From Planctomycetota bacterium (GTDB taxonomy: Bacteria > Planctomycetota > UBA1135 > GCA-002686595): 64,000 nucleotides of DNA. The notes below the pieces were generated by a model. That model saw nothing but the letters and a program-made list of their open reading frames with translations. It did no database searches and had not been told where the DNA came from. Position numbers and translations under genes: made by a program. Position 1 is the first letter of the stretch, and every line of letters begins with the position of its first letter. Below are positions 44,189 to 52,561 of this stretch, in pieces. The stretch spans positions 1 through 64,000 of the forward strand of contig CANKOY010000008.1 of the NCBI GenBank assembly GCA_947484275.1, read 5' to 3'.

Positions 44189-44434
44189 ATGGCACATAAA
44201 AAAGGTCAAGGTTCGACCAGCAACGGTCGCGACTCCAATCCGCAATTCCGCGGCGTCAAGCGCTACGGCGGCGAACTGGTCACCGCAGGCACGATCTTGA
44301 TCCGCCAGTGCGGCACCAAGTTCCACCCCGGCGCCAACGTAGGCCAGGGCAGCGACTTCACGCTGTACTCGATGGTCAACGGCCGCGTGCGCTTCCAGGC
44401 CAATCGCAAGATCCACGTCGACGTGGTCGCCTGA
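44189..44434 (+). CDS. rpmA: 50S ribosomal protein L27
   Basis: 81 aa. [40 protein letters not shown] and [20 protein letters not shown] are canonical. The N-terminus begins directly with MAHKKGQGS, so there is no Firmicutes-type cleavable leader. It reaches the peptidyl-transferase centre. Confidence 0.97.
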   Translation: MAHKKGQGSTSNGRDSNPQFRGVKRYGGELVTAGTILIRQCGTKFHPGANVGQGSDFTLYSMVNGRVRFQANRKIHVDVVA

Positions 44435-44541
44435 ACGGCGAGATCGATCCCGCGGCGATTTTCGACGCCCGCTGGCGACTCCCTTAATCCACTGTTTCCG
44501 CGGCGATAACTGCTCGCCCGGGCCGCGCACAAGTATCCGCC

Positions 44542-45540
44542 GTGTTTCGCGACGAGATTGAAATTGAGGTCAGCGCTGGCAAGGGCGGCGACGGCCTCGT
44601 TTCGTTTCACCGCGAAAAGTTCGTGCCCCGCGGTGGGCCGGACGGCGGCGATGGGGGACTGGGCGGCAGCGTGATTCTCTTTGCTAGCGATCAGGTGAAC
44701 TCGCTGCTCAAGCTCGGACGCCGCCAGCGCTATCTGGCTCAAGACGGCCGACCGGGCGGCACCTCGAACAAGGCCGGGCGCGACGGTCTCGACCTCGAAA
44801 TTGAAGTGCCCGTGGGCACTCAGGTTTTCGACGCCAAGCGCGGCAACCTCCTGCGCGACCTCGCCAAGAAGGACGATCGTCTGGCGGTTGCCCTCGGCGG
44901 TCAGGGCGGTCAGGGCAATTCGCGCTTCGCCACCGCCGTGCGCCAAACACCTCGATTCGCGCAGCCCGGCAAGCCCGGTGAAGCTCGGCGCGTGCGCCTC
45001 GAATTGAAGTTGTTCGCGGAGATCGGATTGATCGGACTGCCCAACGCAGGCAAATCCACATTCCTATCCAAGGTCACCGCGGCCACGCCGAAAATCGCCG
45101 ACTATCCGTTCACGACCCTCGTGCCCCAGGTCGGCATCGCGTCCATCGGCGACTACGACACGCTGGTGATCGCTGACCTGCCGGGGCTGATCGAAGGCGC
45201 CAGCGAAGGCCATGGACTCGGCCACCGTTTTCTCAAACACGTGGAGCGCTGTGCCGTGCTCCTGCACCTTGTCGACGTTTCAGAGTCGGCGGTGGGCGAT
45301 CCCGTGGAGGGGTGGCGCGTGGTGGAGCGCGAACTCGAGCGCAAGTCCGTGGACCTGTACGCGAAGCCGCGAGTGGTAGTGGCCACGAAGGTCGAGTCGG
45401 TCCATGCGGAAGAACGCGCCCAGCAACTGGAGGCTGCCGTCGGGCAGCCCGTGGTGCGCATCTCGTCGGCAACGGGAGCCGGGCTCAAGGAGCTGCTGAT
45501 CGTCTCCCAGCGCCTAGTGCGCGCGCCGAATCTGGCCTGA
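44542..45540 (+). CDS. obgE: Obg family ribosome-assembly GTPase
   Basis: 332 aa from GTG. The glycine-rich Obg fold occupies residues 1-158 (VSAGKGGDGLVSFHREKFVP, RGGPDGGDGGLGGSVILFAS). The G domain has P-loop GLPNAGKST (about 165-173), switch I DYPFTTLVP, DLPGLIEGASEGHGLGHRFL and a non-standard G4, TKVE, in place of NKxD/TKxD. The C-terminal OCT domain is absent, as in many bacteria. It acts in late 50S assembly and follows rplU-rpmA. Confidence 0.94.
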   Translation: MFRDEIEIEVSAGKGGDGLVSFHREKFVPRGGPDGGDGGLGGSVILFASDQVNSLLKLGRRQRYLAQDGRPGGTSNKAGRDGLDLEIEVPVGTQVFDAKRGNLLRDLAKKDDRLAVALGGQGGQGNSRFATAVRQTPRFAQPGKPGEARRVRLELKLFAEIGLIGLPNAGKSTFLSKVTAATPKIADYPFTTLVPQVGIASIGDYDTLVIADLPGLIEGASEGHGLGHRFLKHVERCAVLLHLVDVSESAVGDPVEGWRVVERELERKSVDLYAKPRVVVATKVESVHAEERAQQLEAAVGQPVVRISSATGAGLKELLIVSQRLVRAPNLA

Positions 45541-45719
45541 GCCACGCTCTGGCTGGGCCACGGCACGGGTGCTGTCCTTCGCGGCGCCGGGGGGACGATC
45601 CCAGAGGGGCAGGCGAGGCCAGAATGCGCCGGGTGCCGCATTGGAGGCTGGTTTGCTAAAGCGCAAGAGTCGCGAGGGACGAAGAGCCGCTGCACGATCC
45701 GCTGCTTCCCGCGTCGACT

Positions 45720-45733
45720 CCGGTACGTACCGG
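45720..45733. promoter_or_regulatory. 14-bp perfect palindrome upstream of the PilT-type gene
   Basis: ccggtacgtaccgg is a perfect palindrome ending 5 bp before the TTG start at 45739. It could be an operator or occlude initiation; a chance occurrence in GC-rich DNA is possible. Confidence 0.3.
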
Positions 45734-45738
45734 CGGAC

Positions 45739-47241
45739 TTGCCCCGAGATCAATTGAACCCGCCCAACGACCCGCGCTTCGATCGCCGCGTCCCTGGTCC
45801 CCTGCCGAGCAAGATCTCGCTGGGCTCCCCCGAGGATCGTCGCACACCTCAGCGCCCTGCGCCGCCGCCCACGCCAACGCCCAGGTCCACCCAGACCCAG
45901 AGTCCGGCGCGCGAGGCGACCGCCGGAGTTGGCACGGAAGCTCCGAGGAGCGCGGAGCAGACTGCGCCCTCACTCGAGGGACTTGAAGTGACCGAACGGG
46001 ACCTCGCCGACGCGGACCTCGCGCCCGAGCTCGGTCGAGAAACTCCGCCGAACCCTGCAGCGGCCGAACGCCTGCGCGAGGCGAGCTTGCTGGCCGAGCG
46101 CCTGACCTCGACCTCGATGTCGCCGCGACACCAGGTTGAAGCCTGGCTGGCAGTCATGGTTCAGACCGGCGCCAGCGACCTGATCCTGCGCGCCGGCGGC
46201 CGACCCTCGACGCGCGTCGACGGCCGCATCGGCTTCCTGCCCGGGCGAGTTCCTGGCGCAGGTGCGTTGCTCGAAGTGCTCGAGGGCGTCATGGGCAAAG
46301 ACCGCATGGCGCATTGGCGCGAGCATGGTTCGGTCGACTCGGCTCTGCACCTCGATGGCCTCGGACGTTTCCGCATCAACGCCTACCGCCAGATGGGCGA
46401 GCCCGCGGTCGTGCTGCGCCGCGTCGCCGATCAGCCTCCTGCGCTCGATCGCCTGGAACTGCCCTTCTCGGAGATGACGAAGGTCGCCCTGCGCAAGCGC
46501 GGCCTGGTGCTCGTCACCGGCGTCGCCGGCTCGGGCAAGTCCACCACCCTGGCGGGCATGATCCAGTACATGAACACGCACGCCGAGCGCCATGTGGTCA
46601 CGCTCGAGGATCCGATCGAGATGCTGTTCACCGAAGATCGCTGCGTGATCAGCCAGCGCGAGGTCGGCATCGATTGCGCCAGCTTCCAAGATGGACTGCG
46701 CCACGCCCTGCGTCAGAGTCCGGACGTGATCCTGATCGGCGAAATGCGCGATCGGGAGACCGTGGTCGCGGCGCTGGACGCCTCGGAGACAGGACACCTC
46801 GTGCTGTCGACGATGCACACCGTCAACGCCGCACAAACTCTCGACCGCATTCTGGGCTTCTTCCCGGCGCAGCAGCATTCACAGGTGCGCACGCGCCTTG
46901 GGGACAACATGGCCTGCGTGCTTTCCCAGCGTTTGCTCCCGCGCGCGGCTGGAACGGGCATGGTGCCGGCGTTCGAGTTGATGACTGCGACTCCCCGCAT
47001 CCGCGAACTCCTGGACACCGGCGAGACCGGCGAGATCGCGCGCACGATCGAGGGTTCGAGCACGCCGGGTCTGGTGTCTTTCAACCAGTCCCTGCGCCGC
47101 CTCGTGCAGTACAAGCTCGTCGACCTGAAGGATGCCCTGGCCGCCAGCGACCGCCCCGACGAGTTGGTCCTCGCCCTGCGCGGAATCACCTCGAGTTCAG
47201 GCCGTGGCAAGGACGGCCTGAAGATGCCTGGGGACGCCTGA
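45739..47241 (+). CDS. Type IV pilus retraction ATPase (PilT/PilU family) with long N-terminal extension
   Basis: 500 aa from TTG, against about 345-380 for PilT/PilU. Residues 1-130 are Pro/Thr/Arg-rich and probably disordered. The PilT N-domain starts near QVEAWLAVMVQTGASDLILR. The ATPase has Walker A GSGKST (264-269), the Asp box TLEDPIEMLF, the Walker B strand ILIGEMRDRET (331-341) and the His box STMHTVNAAQTLDRI. It would power pilus retraction at the inner membrane with the PilMNOPQ complex 6 kb upstream. It stands between obgE and a GspC-like gene. Which of PilT and PilU it corresponds to is unresolved. Confidence 0.88.
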   Translation: MPRDQLNPPNDPRFDRRVPGPLPSKISLGSPEDRRTPQRPAPPPTPTPRSTQTQSPAREATAGVGTEAPRSAEQTAPSLEGLEVTERDLADADLAPELGRETPPNPAAAERLREASLLAERLTSTSMSPRHQVEAWLAVMVQTGASDLILRAGGRPSTRVDGRIGFLPGRVPGAGALLEVLEGVMGKDRMAHWREHGSVDSALHLDGLGRFRINAYRQMGEPAVVLRRVADQPPALDRLELPFSEMTKVALRKRGLVLVTGVAGSGKSTTLAGMIQYMNTHAERHVVTLEDPIEMLFTEDRCVISQREVGIDCASFQDGLRHALRQSPDVILIGEMRDRETVVAALDASETGHLVLSTMHTVNAAQTLDRILGFFPAQQHSQVRTRLGDNMACVLSQRLLPRAAGTGMVPAFELMTATPRIRELLDTGETGEIARTIEGSSTPGLVSFNQSLRRLVQYKLVDLKDALAASDRPDELVLALRGITSSSGRGKDGLKMPGDA

Positions 47242-47433
47242 GGCCATTTCGCGCCCCCTTGCCCTGACCCGAGCCGAAAGTCCGGCCTGAAATCAGGAAG
47301 AAGCCGCGGTCCCCGACGTCCAGCTTGGCACAGTCAGCCCAGGACGGGGCTAGTCAGCCGATGAAGAGGTTGCGGATGGCGCAAGCTCCTTTTGGAAGCG
47401 GGCCCGCGACCTGGGTAGGATGAACTCGAGCCG
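47242..47433 (+). promoter_or_regulatory. Spacer with candidate promoter of the GspC-like gene
   Basis: 192 bp. TTGGAA (47392-47397), 18 bp, TAGGAT (47416-47421) lies 12 nt before the ATG at 47434, predicting a leader of only a few nucleotides. A small cctga-aa-tcagg hairpin lies near 47286-47297. Confidence 0.4.
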
Positions 47434-48444
47434 ATGAACACCGCGCAACTCAAAATCGCTTCCTGGAGTCTCGCCGGCCTCTTCGGGGTCGCGCTTGGCG
47501 GCTACGTCAGCAACTACTTGGTGAACCGGGCCGAGCTGCAAAAGCGCGTCACGGCCGCCGAGGTCCAGGCCAGCCTTTCGAAAGTGGCACCGGTCGAGAA
47601 AAGGGCTGAGGACATCGTCGCCTACGACCGCGTCAATCAGGCGCTGTTCAAATTCAATTGGACCGGAAAGCCGCCGCCTCCGAAGCCGGTGGAGACGCGC
47701 GTTGAGGAGCCCACCAAGCCGGGTACCGAACCGGTGTCCAATTTTGTCCGCGTCATGATGGTCAAGGCTGACCTCACCGACGACTCCGGTTCGCGCGTCG
47801 TGATCAAGTACCTCGCACCTGCGAAAGTCACCATCCCGTCGCCCACGGTCGTCAAGCACGTCGGAGATACGCTCGACGCGCCCCTGGATTGGATCACCGT
47901 GGCATCGATCGTTGCGGACGGTGCGTATTTCAAGTTCGCAGACGCCAACCGCGCCGAGGAAAAGCTCATCCCGAACGAATTGCCGTACCGGCTCGACATG
48001 GACGCCCTCGCGCGCGACGGCGTCACGATGTCGCGTCCGGAGGAAGTGACCTTCCGTCGCACGGCCACCTACGATGTGCCGCCCAAGAACACCGTCAATC
48101 TCGGCGGCGACTACTACCACATCGGTACCGATGACATGGACTACTGGAACGAGAGCTACGAGCAGGCTCTCTCCGAAGTCGAATTCGATCGCCACCGAGA
48201 TCCGAGCACCGGCAAGTACGACGGCATCAAACTGAAGAACGTCCCGGCCGGATCCGTTGCCGCGGCCCACGGCGCCAAGGAAGGCGACGTAATCAAATCG
48301 ATCAACGGCCACGCCGTGAACTCGCCTCAGGAAGCGATTTCCTTCGCCAAGAACAACAAGGACAAGTACGACGTTTGGGTGGTCGAGGTGGACAGCAAGG
48401 GCAAGACCAAGTTCATCACCTACAAGGTGCCGAAGAAGAACTAG
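47434..48444 (+). CDS. GspC-like inner-membrane protein with C-terminal PDZ domain
   Basis: 336 aa. One transmembrane helix at about 7-29 (KIASWSLAGLFGVALGGYVS), a Pro-rich linker (about 75-100), a middle domain with VMMVKADLTDDSGSRVVIKY and a C-terminal PDZ domain (about 263-334, LKNVPAGSVAAAHGAKEGDV, IKSINGHAVNSPQEAISFAK). This transmembrane-linker-PDZ order is that of type II secretion GspC, which links the secretin to the inner-membrane platform. The gene follows a PilT-type ATPase and no other gsp genes are near, so the function is inferred from architecture only. Confidence 0.6.
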   Translation: MNTAQLKIASWSLAGLFGVALGGYVSNYLVNRAELQKRVTAAEVQASLSKVAPVEKRAEDIVAYDRVNQALFKFNWTGKPPPPKPVETRVEEPTKPGTEPVSNFVRVMMVKADLTDDSGSRVVIKYLAPAKVTIPSPTVVKHVGDTLDAPLDWITVASIVADGAYFKFADANRAEEKLIPNELPYRLDMDALARDGVTMSRPEEVTFRRTATYDVPPKNTVNLGGDYYHIGTDDMDYWNESYEQALSEVEFDRHRDPSTGKYDGIKLKNVPAGSVAAAHGAKEGDVIKSINGHAVNSPQEAISFAKNNKDKYDVWVVEVDSKGKTKFITYKVPKKN

Positions 48445-48491
48445 GTTCGCGGCCGCGCTCAATCCCAAGACCGCGGCGGAAACGAGTCTCG

Positions 48492-49313
48492 ATGGGACCT
48501 AAGCTCCTGACCATCGATGTGGGCAACAGCGCCGCGAAATTGCGCGCCTGGAGCCTCGATGATGACGGTGCGCTGGGCTGCGGCGCGCGCGCGGAGGTGT
48601 CCACGGCGGACGCGGATTCGGCGGCCGTGACGGAGTTCCTCGCTGCCCACGCACAGGCGGAACACGTCGGAATGTGTTCCGTCGCTGCGGCAGAGTTGAC
48701 TCGGCGCTGGCGCGAACAGCTGACGCGGCGCGGTTGCGCGGAACCTGAACTCGACGCGGGTCTCGACAATCGCACTCTGGAACCGGATCGCGTGGGGCGC
48801 GATCGACTGTTCGCAGCGCGTGGGGCCCTGGAGATTCTGGGCGAAAGCGCCCTGGTCATCGACGTTGGTACGGCGATGACGGTGGACGCGCTGGTGCTTG
48901 GAACTTGGGAGGCACACGTCCGCGGTTGGCGCAGTGCCGCGTTCCTCGGCGGTGCGATCACGCCGGGGCCGAACTTGCTTGCGCGCGCGCTGCAGCTTGG
49001 AACCGCGCGCTTGATCGAGGTCGAGCCAAAGCCCGATCCCGCGGCGCTCGGGCGCGACACGCGCGCGGCGTTGATCTCCGGCATCGGCATCGGCCTGCGC
49101 GGCGCCGCGCGCGAATTGGCTTTAGAAATCGGGCGCGAAACTCAGCTCGGCGATGCAGCGATCGTGCTCACTGGAGGTGCACGCGCCTTCGTGCGCGGCG
49201 CATTTGCGAAGCGACGTGTCATCGAAGTCGAAGACCTGGTGCATTTGGGAATTTGCGCCGCGCTGCTCAGGGGCGCAGGCCTTGATCGACCGGCGGGCTT
49301 CGGTCTCAAGTGA
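48492..49313 (+). CDS. coaX: Type III pantothenate kinase
   Basis: 273 aa from ATG 48492. It begins MGPKLLTIDVGNSAAKLRAW, with the DxGN phosphate loop. GRDRLFAARGA, ALVIDVGTAMTVDAL with the catalytic aspartate, and FLGGAITPGPNLLARALQLG, then GRDTRAALISGIGIGLRG, are the CoaX signatures. It phosphorylates pantothenate in CoA biosynthesis, independent of feedback by CoA. Its stop overlaps the next start (TGATG). Confidence 0.93.
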   Translation: MGPKLLTIDVGNSAAKLRAWSLDDDGALGCGARAEVSTADADSAAVTEFLAAHAQAEHVGMCSVAAAELTRRWREQLTRRGCAEPELDAGLDNRTLEPDRVGRDRLFAARGALEILGESALVIDVGTAMTVDALVLGTWEAHVRGWRSAAFLGGAITPGPNLLARALQLGTARLIEVEPKPDPAALGRDTRAALISGIGIGLRGAARELALEIGRETQLGDAAIVLTGGARAFVRGAFAKRRVIEVEDLVHLGICAALLRGAGLDRPAGFGLK

Positions 49314-50416
49314 TGGCCCATGTGCGCGAATTGACGCCGCGCGGTCGTGGTGGCGTTGCCGTGCTCGAGTTGCAAGGGGAGGGCACACTGGAGCGACTGC
49401 GCTCGGTCCTTCCGCAGGCGCGCCTTTCGCCCGGCAGCCTGACCCTCGCCCGACTCGCCATGGGCGGTGAGGCATTGGACGAGGCCCTGGTTTGGTGCGA
49501 GTCAGCGCGGCGCGTCGAGCTGCAACTCCACGGTTCGCCGCCCCTTGTGGCGCGCGTCACCGACGAATTGGTCCGCTCGGGATTCGAACGCTGGAAAGCC
49601 CAGGACGGTCCACTGTCCCTGGAGGCACGGGCCTCCGAGAGTCTGCCGTTCGCGCCCACCGAGGCCGGGGCACGCATGCTGCTCGACCAAAGTGAGGGCG
49701 CCCTGGGGGCCGAACTGGCTCGATGCGCCAAGCTCAACTCCAATGAGTTCGCGTCGCGCATGGGACTGCTTGCCGAACGCGCTCGCCGCGCGCGATTCCT
49801 GCTCCATCCCGCCCGTGTGGTGCTCGCTGGCGTGGTCAACGCCGGCAAGTCGACGCTCTTCAATGCCATGGTGGGCAGCGAGCGCGTGCTGGTCACGCCG
49901 CTGGCGGGCACCACCCGCGACGTCGTCTGCGAGGCGACCCGCGCAGGCCAATGGCCGATTCTGTTGTACGACACCGCGGGCGAGCGCGCGCTTGATCCGG
50001 CGGAACTCGGGGCCACGTCCGATGCACTGAGCGATGCACGGATCGAGGCGTCGCTGGAAGCCGAGGGCCAGGCCATGGGACGGCGCACGCGCGAGGTTGC
50101 CGACGTCGTTTTGTGGCTATGCCCGGCGGACGGCGAAGCGAGCCCAGCGCCGCCTGGTGCTCATTTGGTGTTCACCAGGGCCGACCTTGCGTCCGCGGCC
50201 GGCGCTGGCGTCGGACTTCGACTGGCCGCGGGGCCGGATCCCATGGGCGCGCGTCTGGCGATTGGCCGGCTCCTGCGCGAGGCCCTAAATCTGCCGGAGG
50301 ACCCCTGGGAACCTGGCTGTGGAGTGCCCTTCGAGCCTTGGATGGAGCCCCTTCTGCGCGAGAGTGCTCGAACCGGCGATCGCGGAGCGCTCGCAGAATT
50401 GGCCCGAGCTCGCTGA
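49313..50416 (+). CDS. MnmE/TrmE-like GTPase lacking the C-terminal cysteine motif
   Basis: 367 aa from ATG 49313 in a TGATG overlap with coaX; full MnmE has about 450. An N-terminal TrmE-like domain begins with GRGGVAVLELQG (11-22). The G domain has P-loop GVVNAGKST (173-181), LAGTTRDVV, DTAGER (220-225) and a G4 that reads TRAD. The expected helical C-terminus with the CxGK motif needed for tRNA wobble-uridine modification is missing; the protein ends in ALAELARAR. It may be a degenerate or specialised MnmE paralogue. The mnmG gene is not in view. Confidence 0.75.
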   Translation: MAHVRELTPRGRGGVAVLELQGEGTLERLRSVLPQARLSPGSLTLARLAMGGEALDEALVWCESARRVELQLHGSPPLVARVTDELVRSGFERWKAQDGPLSLEARASESLPFAPTEAGARMLLDQSEGALGAELARCAKLNSNEFASRMGLLAERARRARFLLHPARVVLAGVVNAGKSTLFNAMVGSERVLVTPLAGTTRDVVCEATRAGQWPILLYDTAGERALDPAELGATSDALSDARIEASLEAEGQAMGRRTREVADVVLWLCPADGEASPAPPGAHLVFTRADLASAAGAGVGLRLAAGPDPMGARLAIGRLLREALNLPEDPWEPGCGVPFEPWMEPLLRESARTGDRGALAELARAR

Positions 50417-50450
50417 CCCCGCGGCTCGGGAACTCAGCGGATGCAACTCG

Positions 50451-50479
50451 TTGATGGAATCGCCGGCTGCGGGTAGGCT
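50451..50479 (+). promoter_or_regulatory. Promoter candidate for pyrB
   Basis: TTGATG (50451-50456), 17 bp, TAGGCT (50474-50479). An in-frame TTG lies exactly 6 nt further (50486) and the preferred ATG is at 50534. The promoter therefore gives either a leaderless TTG mRNA or a leader of about 47 nt. Confidence 0.5.
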
Positions 50480-50533
50480 CCACGCTTGAGTGACGAGTTT
50501 CGCGCAAGTCAGGATTCGCGAACCTCACTCAGC

Positions 50534-51883
50534 ATGACAAGCGGCGTCCGCCACCTGGTGTCGATCGACGACCTCTCCCTTGCGGAGATCCAGGCTCTGT
50601 TCGAGCACGCTAAACGCTTTTCCGAGGACCTGCGGGCCTGGGCGCACCTCTGTCCCGGGCTGATTTCCGCGAGCCTGTTCTACGAACCCTCGACCCGTAC
50701 GCGCCTGTCCTTCGAGTCGGCCATGCAGCGCCTCGGTGGGGGAGTCCTGACCGCTGCGGAGATGAACTCCTCTTCCGCAAGCAAGGGCGAATCACTGGCG
50801 GACACCGTGCGCGTGGTCGGCGGCAGCTACGCCGATCTGATCGTGCTGCGCCATGCCAGTGAAGGCGCTGCGCGGCTGGCGGCCCAGTACTCACCCGTGC
50901 CCGTGATCAACGCCGGGGATGGAAGTCACGAACATCCGACGCAGACGTTGTGCGACCTCTACAACCTGTGGATCGAGCGCGGTCGCATCGACGGAATCCA
51001 CGTGGTGCTCTCGGGCGACCTGCGCTACAGCCGCACAATCCACTCGTTCGTTTATGCCCTGGCGCGCTTTGGCGCGAACATCGTCTGCGTGCCCCTTCCG
51101 GGGTTCGAACTGCCAGCGTACGTGATGCAACGTTTGCGCGAGGAGTTTGGCGTCGAGCCCACGCGCGCGGACGTATCGCGCCTGGGAGAACTGGCGCGCG
51201 AGTGCGACGCCATGTACTTGACGCCGCAAAAACCCCACCAATTGAGCCTGTTCACCGACGGCAAGGGGTTGACCCTCGAGCGCGTGGATGCCCTGTACAT
51301 GACCCGTCCGCAGACCGAGCGCTACACGGCCGACGAACTGCAGCGCACTCGGGTCGTGCGGCTCGGCAAACAGGAGCTGGCGGCCGAATCCCTGCGCGAG
51401 GCGGTCGTCATGCATCCGCTGCCGCGCCGCGATGAAATCAGTGGCGACATCGACAGCGATCCGCGCAGCATCTACTTCAAGCAGGCCGCCCGCGGAGTGC
51501 CGATCCGCATGGCGATCCTCGGCGTGCTACTCGGGCGGCTCGACCTGGGGGCACCGTCGAGCCGCATCGCCTCGAGTTCCTACGGCGTGAGCCGCGGCGG
51601 CAATCCCTGCGCCAATCCAAGCTGCATCTCGCGCACAGAGTCCCGCCACGTGACTCCGGCCTACCGCCTCGCCAACCGCGCGCCCGTTCGCGCTTACTGC
51701 TGGTTTTGCTCGCAGGAAATTGCCCACCGACTCGTGGGCTGCTCGACCACCGGCATTTTTCACGAGCGCGATTCCTCCGCGGCGCGAAAGATCCGCCCGG
51801 ACCACCTGGTTTTCCTCCGCGACGAGGCCGAGGCCCTGGCACAGGGCTTCATCCCCGCTTCCCGTCCCACCCTCACCAGTTGA
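50534..51883 (+). CDS. pyrB: Aspartate carbamoyltransferase catalytic chain fused to a PyrI-type zinc domain
   Basis: 449 aa from ATG 50534 (TTG at 50486 would add 16). The catalytic part is complete: STRTR (53-57), HPTQ (134-137), SGDLRYSRTIHSFVYAL and HPLPRRDEI (294-302). After about residue 335 it continues with a domain matching the C-terminal zinc domain of the regulatory chain PyrI: C359-x4-C364 (NPCANPSCIS) and C389-x2-C392 (YCWFCSQEIAHRLVG), spaced like the E. coli ligands. The PyrI nucleotide-binding allosteric domain is absent. A tail of ~40 residues ends the protein. The enzyme makes carbamoyl-aspartate for pyrimidines. The fused zinc domain suggests a self-stabilised assembly without free PyrI and possibly without allostery. 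Confidence 0.92.
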   Translation: MTSGVRHLVSIDDLSLAEIQALFEHAKRFSEDLRAWAHLCPGLISASLFYEPSTRTRLSFESAMQRLGGGVLTAAEMNSSSASKGESLADTVRVVGGSYADLIVLRHASEGAARLAAQYSPVPVINAGDGSHEHPTQTLCDLYNLWIERGRIDGIHVVLSGDLRYSRTIHSFVYALARFGANIVCVPLPGFELPAYVMQRLREEFGVEPTRADVSRLGELARECDAMYLTPQKPHQLSLFTDGKGLTLERVDALYMTRPQTERYTADELQRTRVVRLGKQELAAESLREAVVMHPLPRRDEISGDIDSDPRSIYFKQAARGVPIRMAILGVLLGRLDLGAPSSRIASSSYGVSRGGNPCANPSCISRTESRHVTPAYRLANRAPVRAYCWFCSQEIAHRLVGCSTTGIFHERDSSAARKIRPDHLVFLRDEAEALAQGFIPASRPTLTS

Positions 51884-52561
51884 TTGGAAAGTGTGCGGTT
51901 GCGCACACTAGGGGATCCCTGGGCCCCACATCGCGCTCGACCGCGCCGCTAGCCAGCACCTGCACTCGGTGGACGTGCTTCCAAATCGTTTGTTAGCAGT
52001 GTATTACGGACGTTTGAATTACGTCGCCGCACGGCACGGATTTTGAAACTGAGGGTTGCCCACCCGGCCACCAGCCGCAGGCGGACAGCTCTTTTTCAGA
52101 CCCAAGCGACCACCCCAGCCGTGAGTCCGCGAATCGCGCACTCCGGCCTAGCCGTTACGTGGTTCGGGATTGACCGCCATCCAGCCGCGCCAGTTTGGCG
52201 CCAGGACCCGCGGCGCTCCTTGACCCTCCCGCGGGGTGGCCGCACAATCCTGCGCCCCCATCCCGCCGAGGCTGGCCCTGGAGTTCACAGTGCGCGTCAC
52301 TGCGCTCCTGACCTGTCCTGGTGGGCCGTCTGCCGCCTTTGCCCGCCCCGGGTTTTGCCTTGCCGCCTTCATGTGGCGGAGCAAGCGCCTCGGTCGCGCA
52401 AATCGGCCGCCTGCATCCGCATCGCTGCTCCGACTGGGGCACGAGCGCCTAGCCTCAATCCACCCTTCCGAACCGAGCCTCCCGCGCGGAGGCAACTGCC
52501 GGAGGGGAATCCCCACGATCGCGATTTCGACCGCCGCAACTATTCCTCAGGCACTAATCCC
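51884..52561 (+). other. 678-bp gene-free region upstream of the large lipoproteins
   Basis: Directly after pyrB lies a hairpin agtgtgcg-gttg-cgcacact (51890-51909), a likely terminator without a T-run. An AT-richer island (about 51985-52020) carries a weak promoter candidate, TTGTTA (51990-51995), 18 bp, TTGAAT (52014-52019). The rest (52043-52561) is open in the frame of the next gene but looks non-coding and has no conserved features. It implies a long leader if that promoter is used. Confidence 0.45.

Noticed and set aside
47331-47347. Possible sigma-54 promoter (TGGCAC) before the GspC-like gene
   Set aside because: The -12 GC is not at the required distance (the invariant GG and GC spacing fails).
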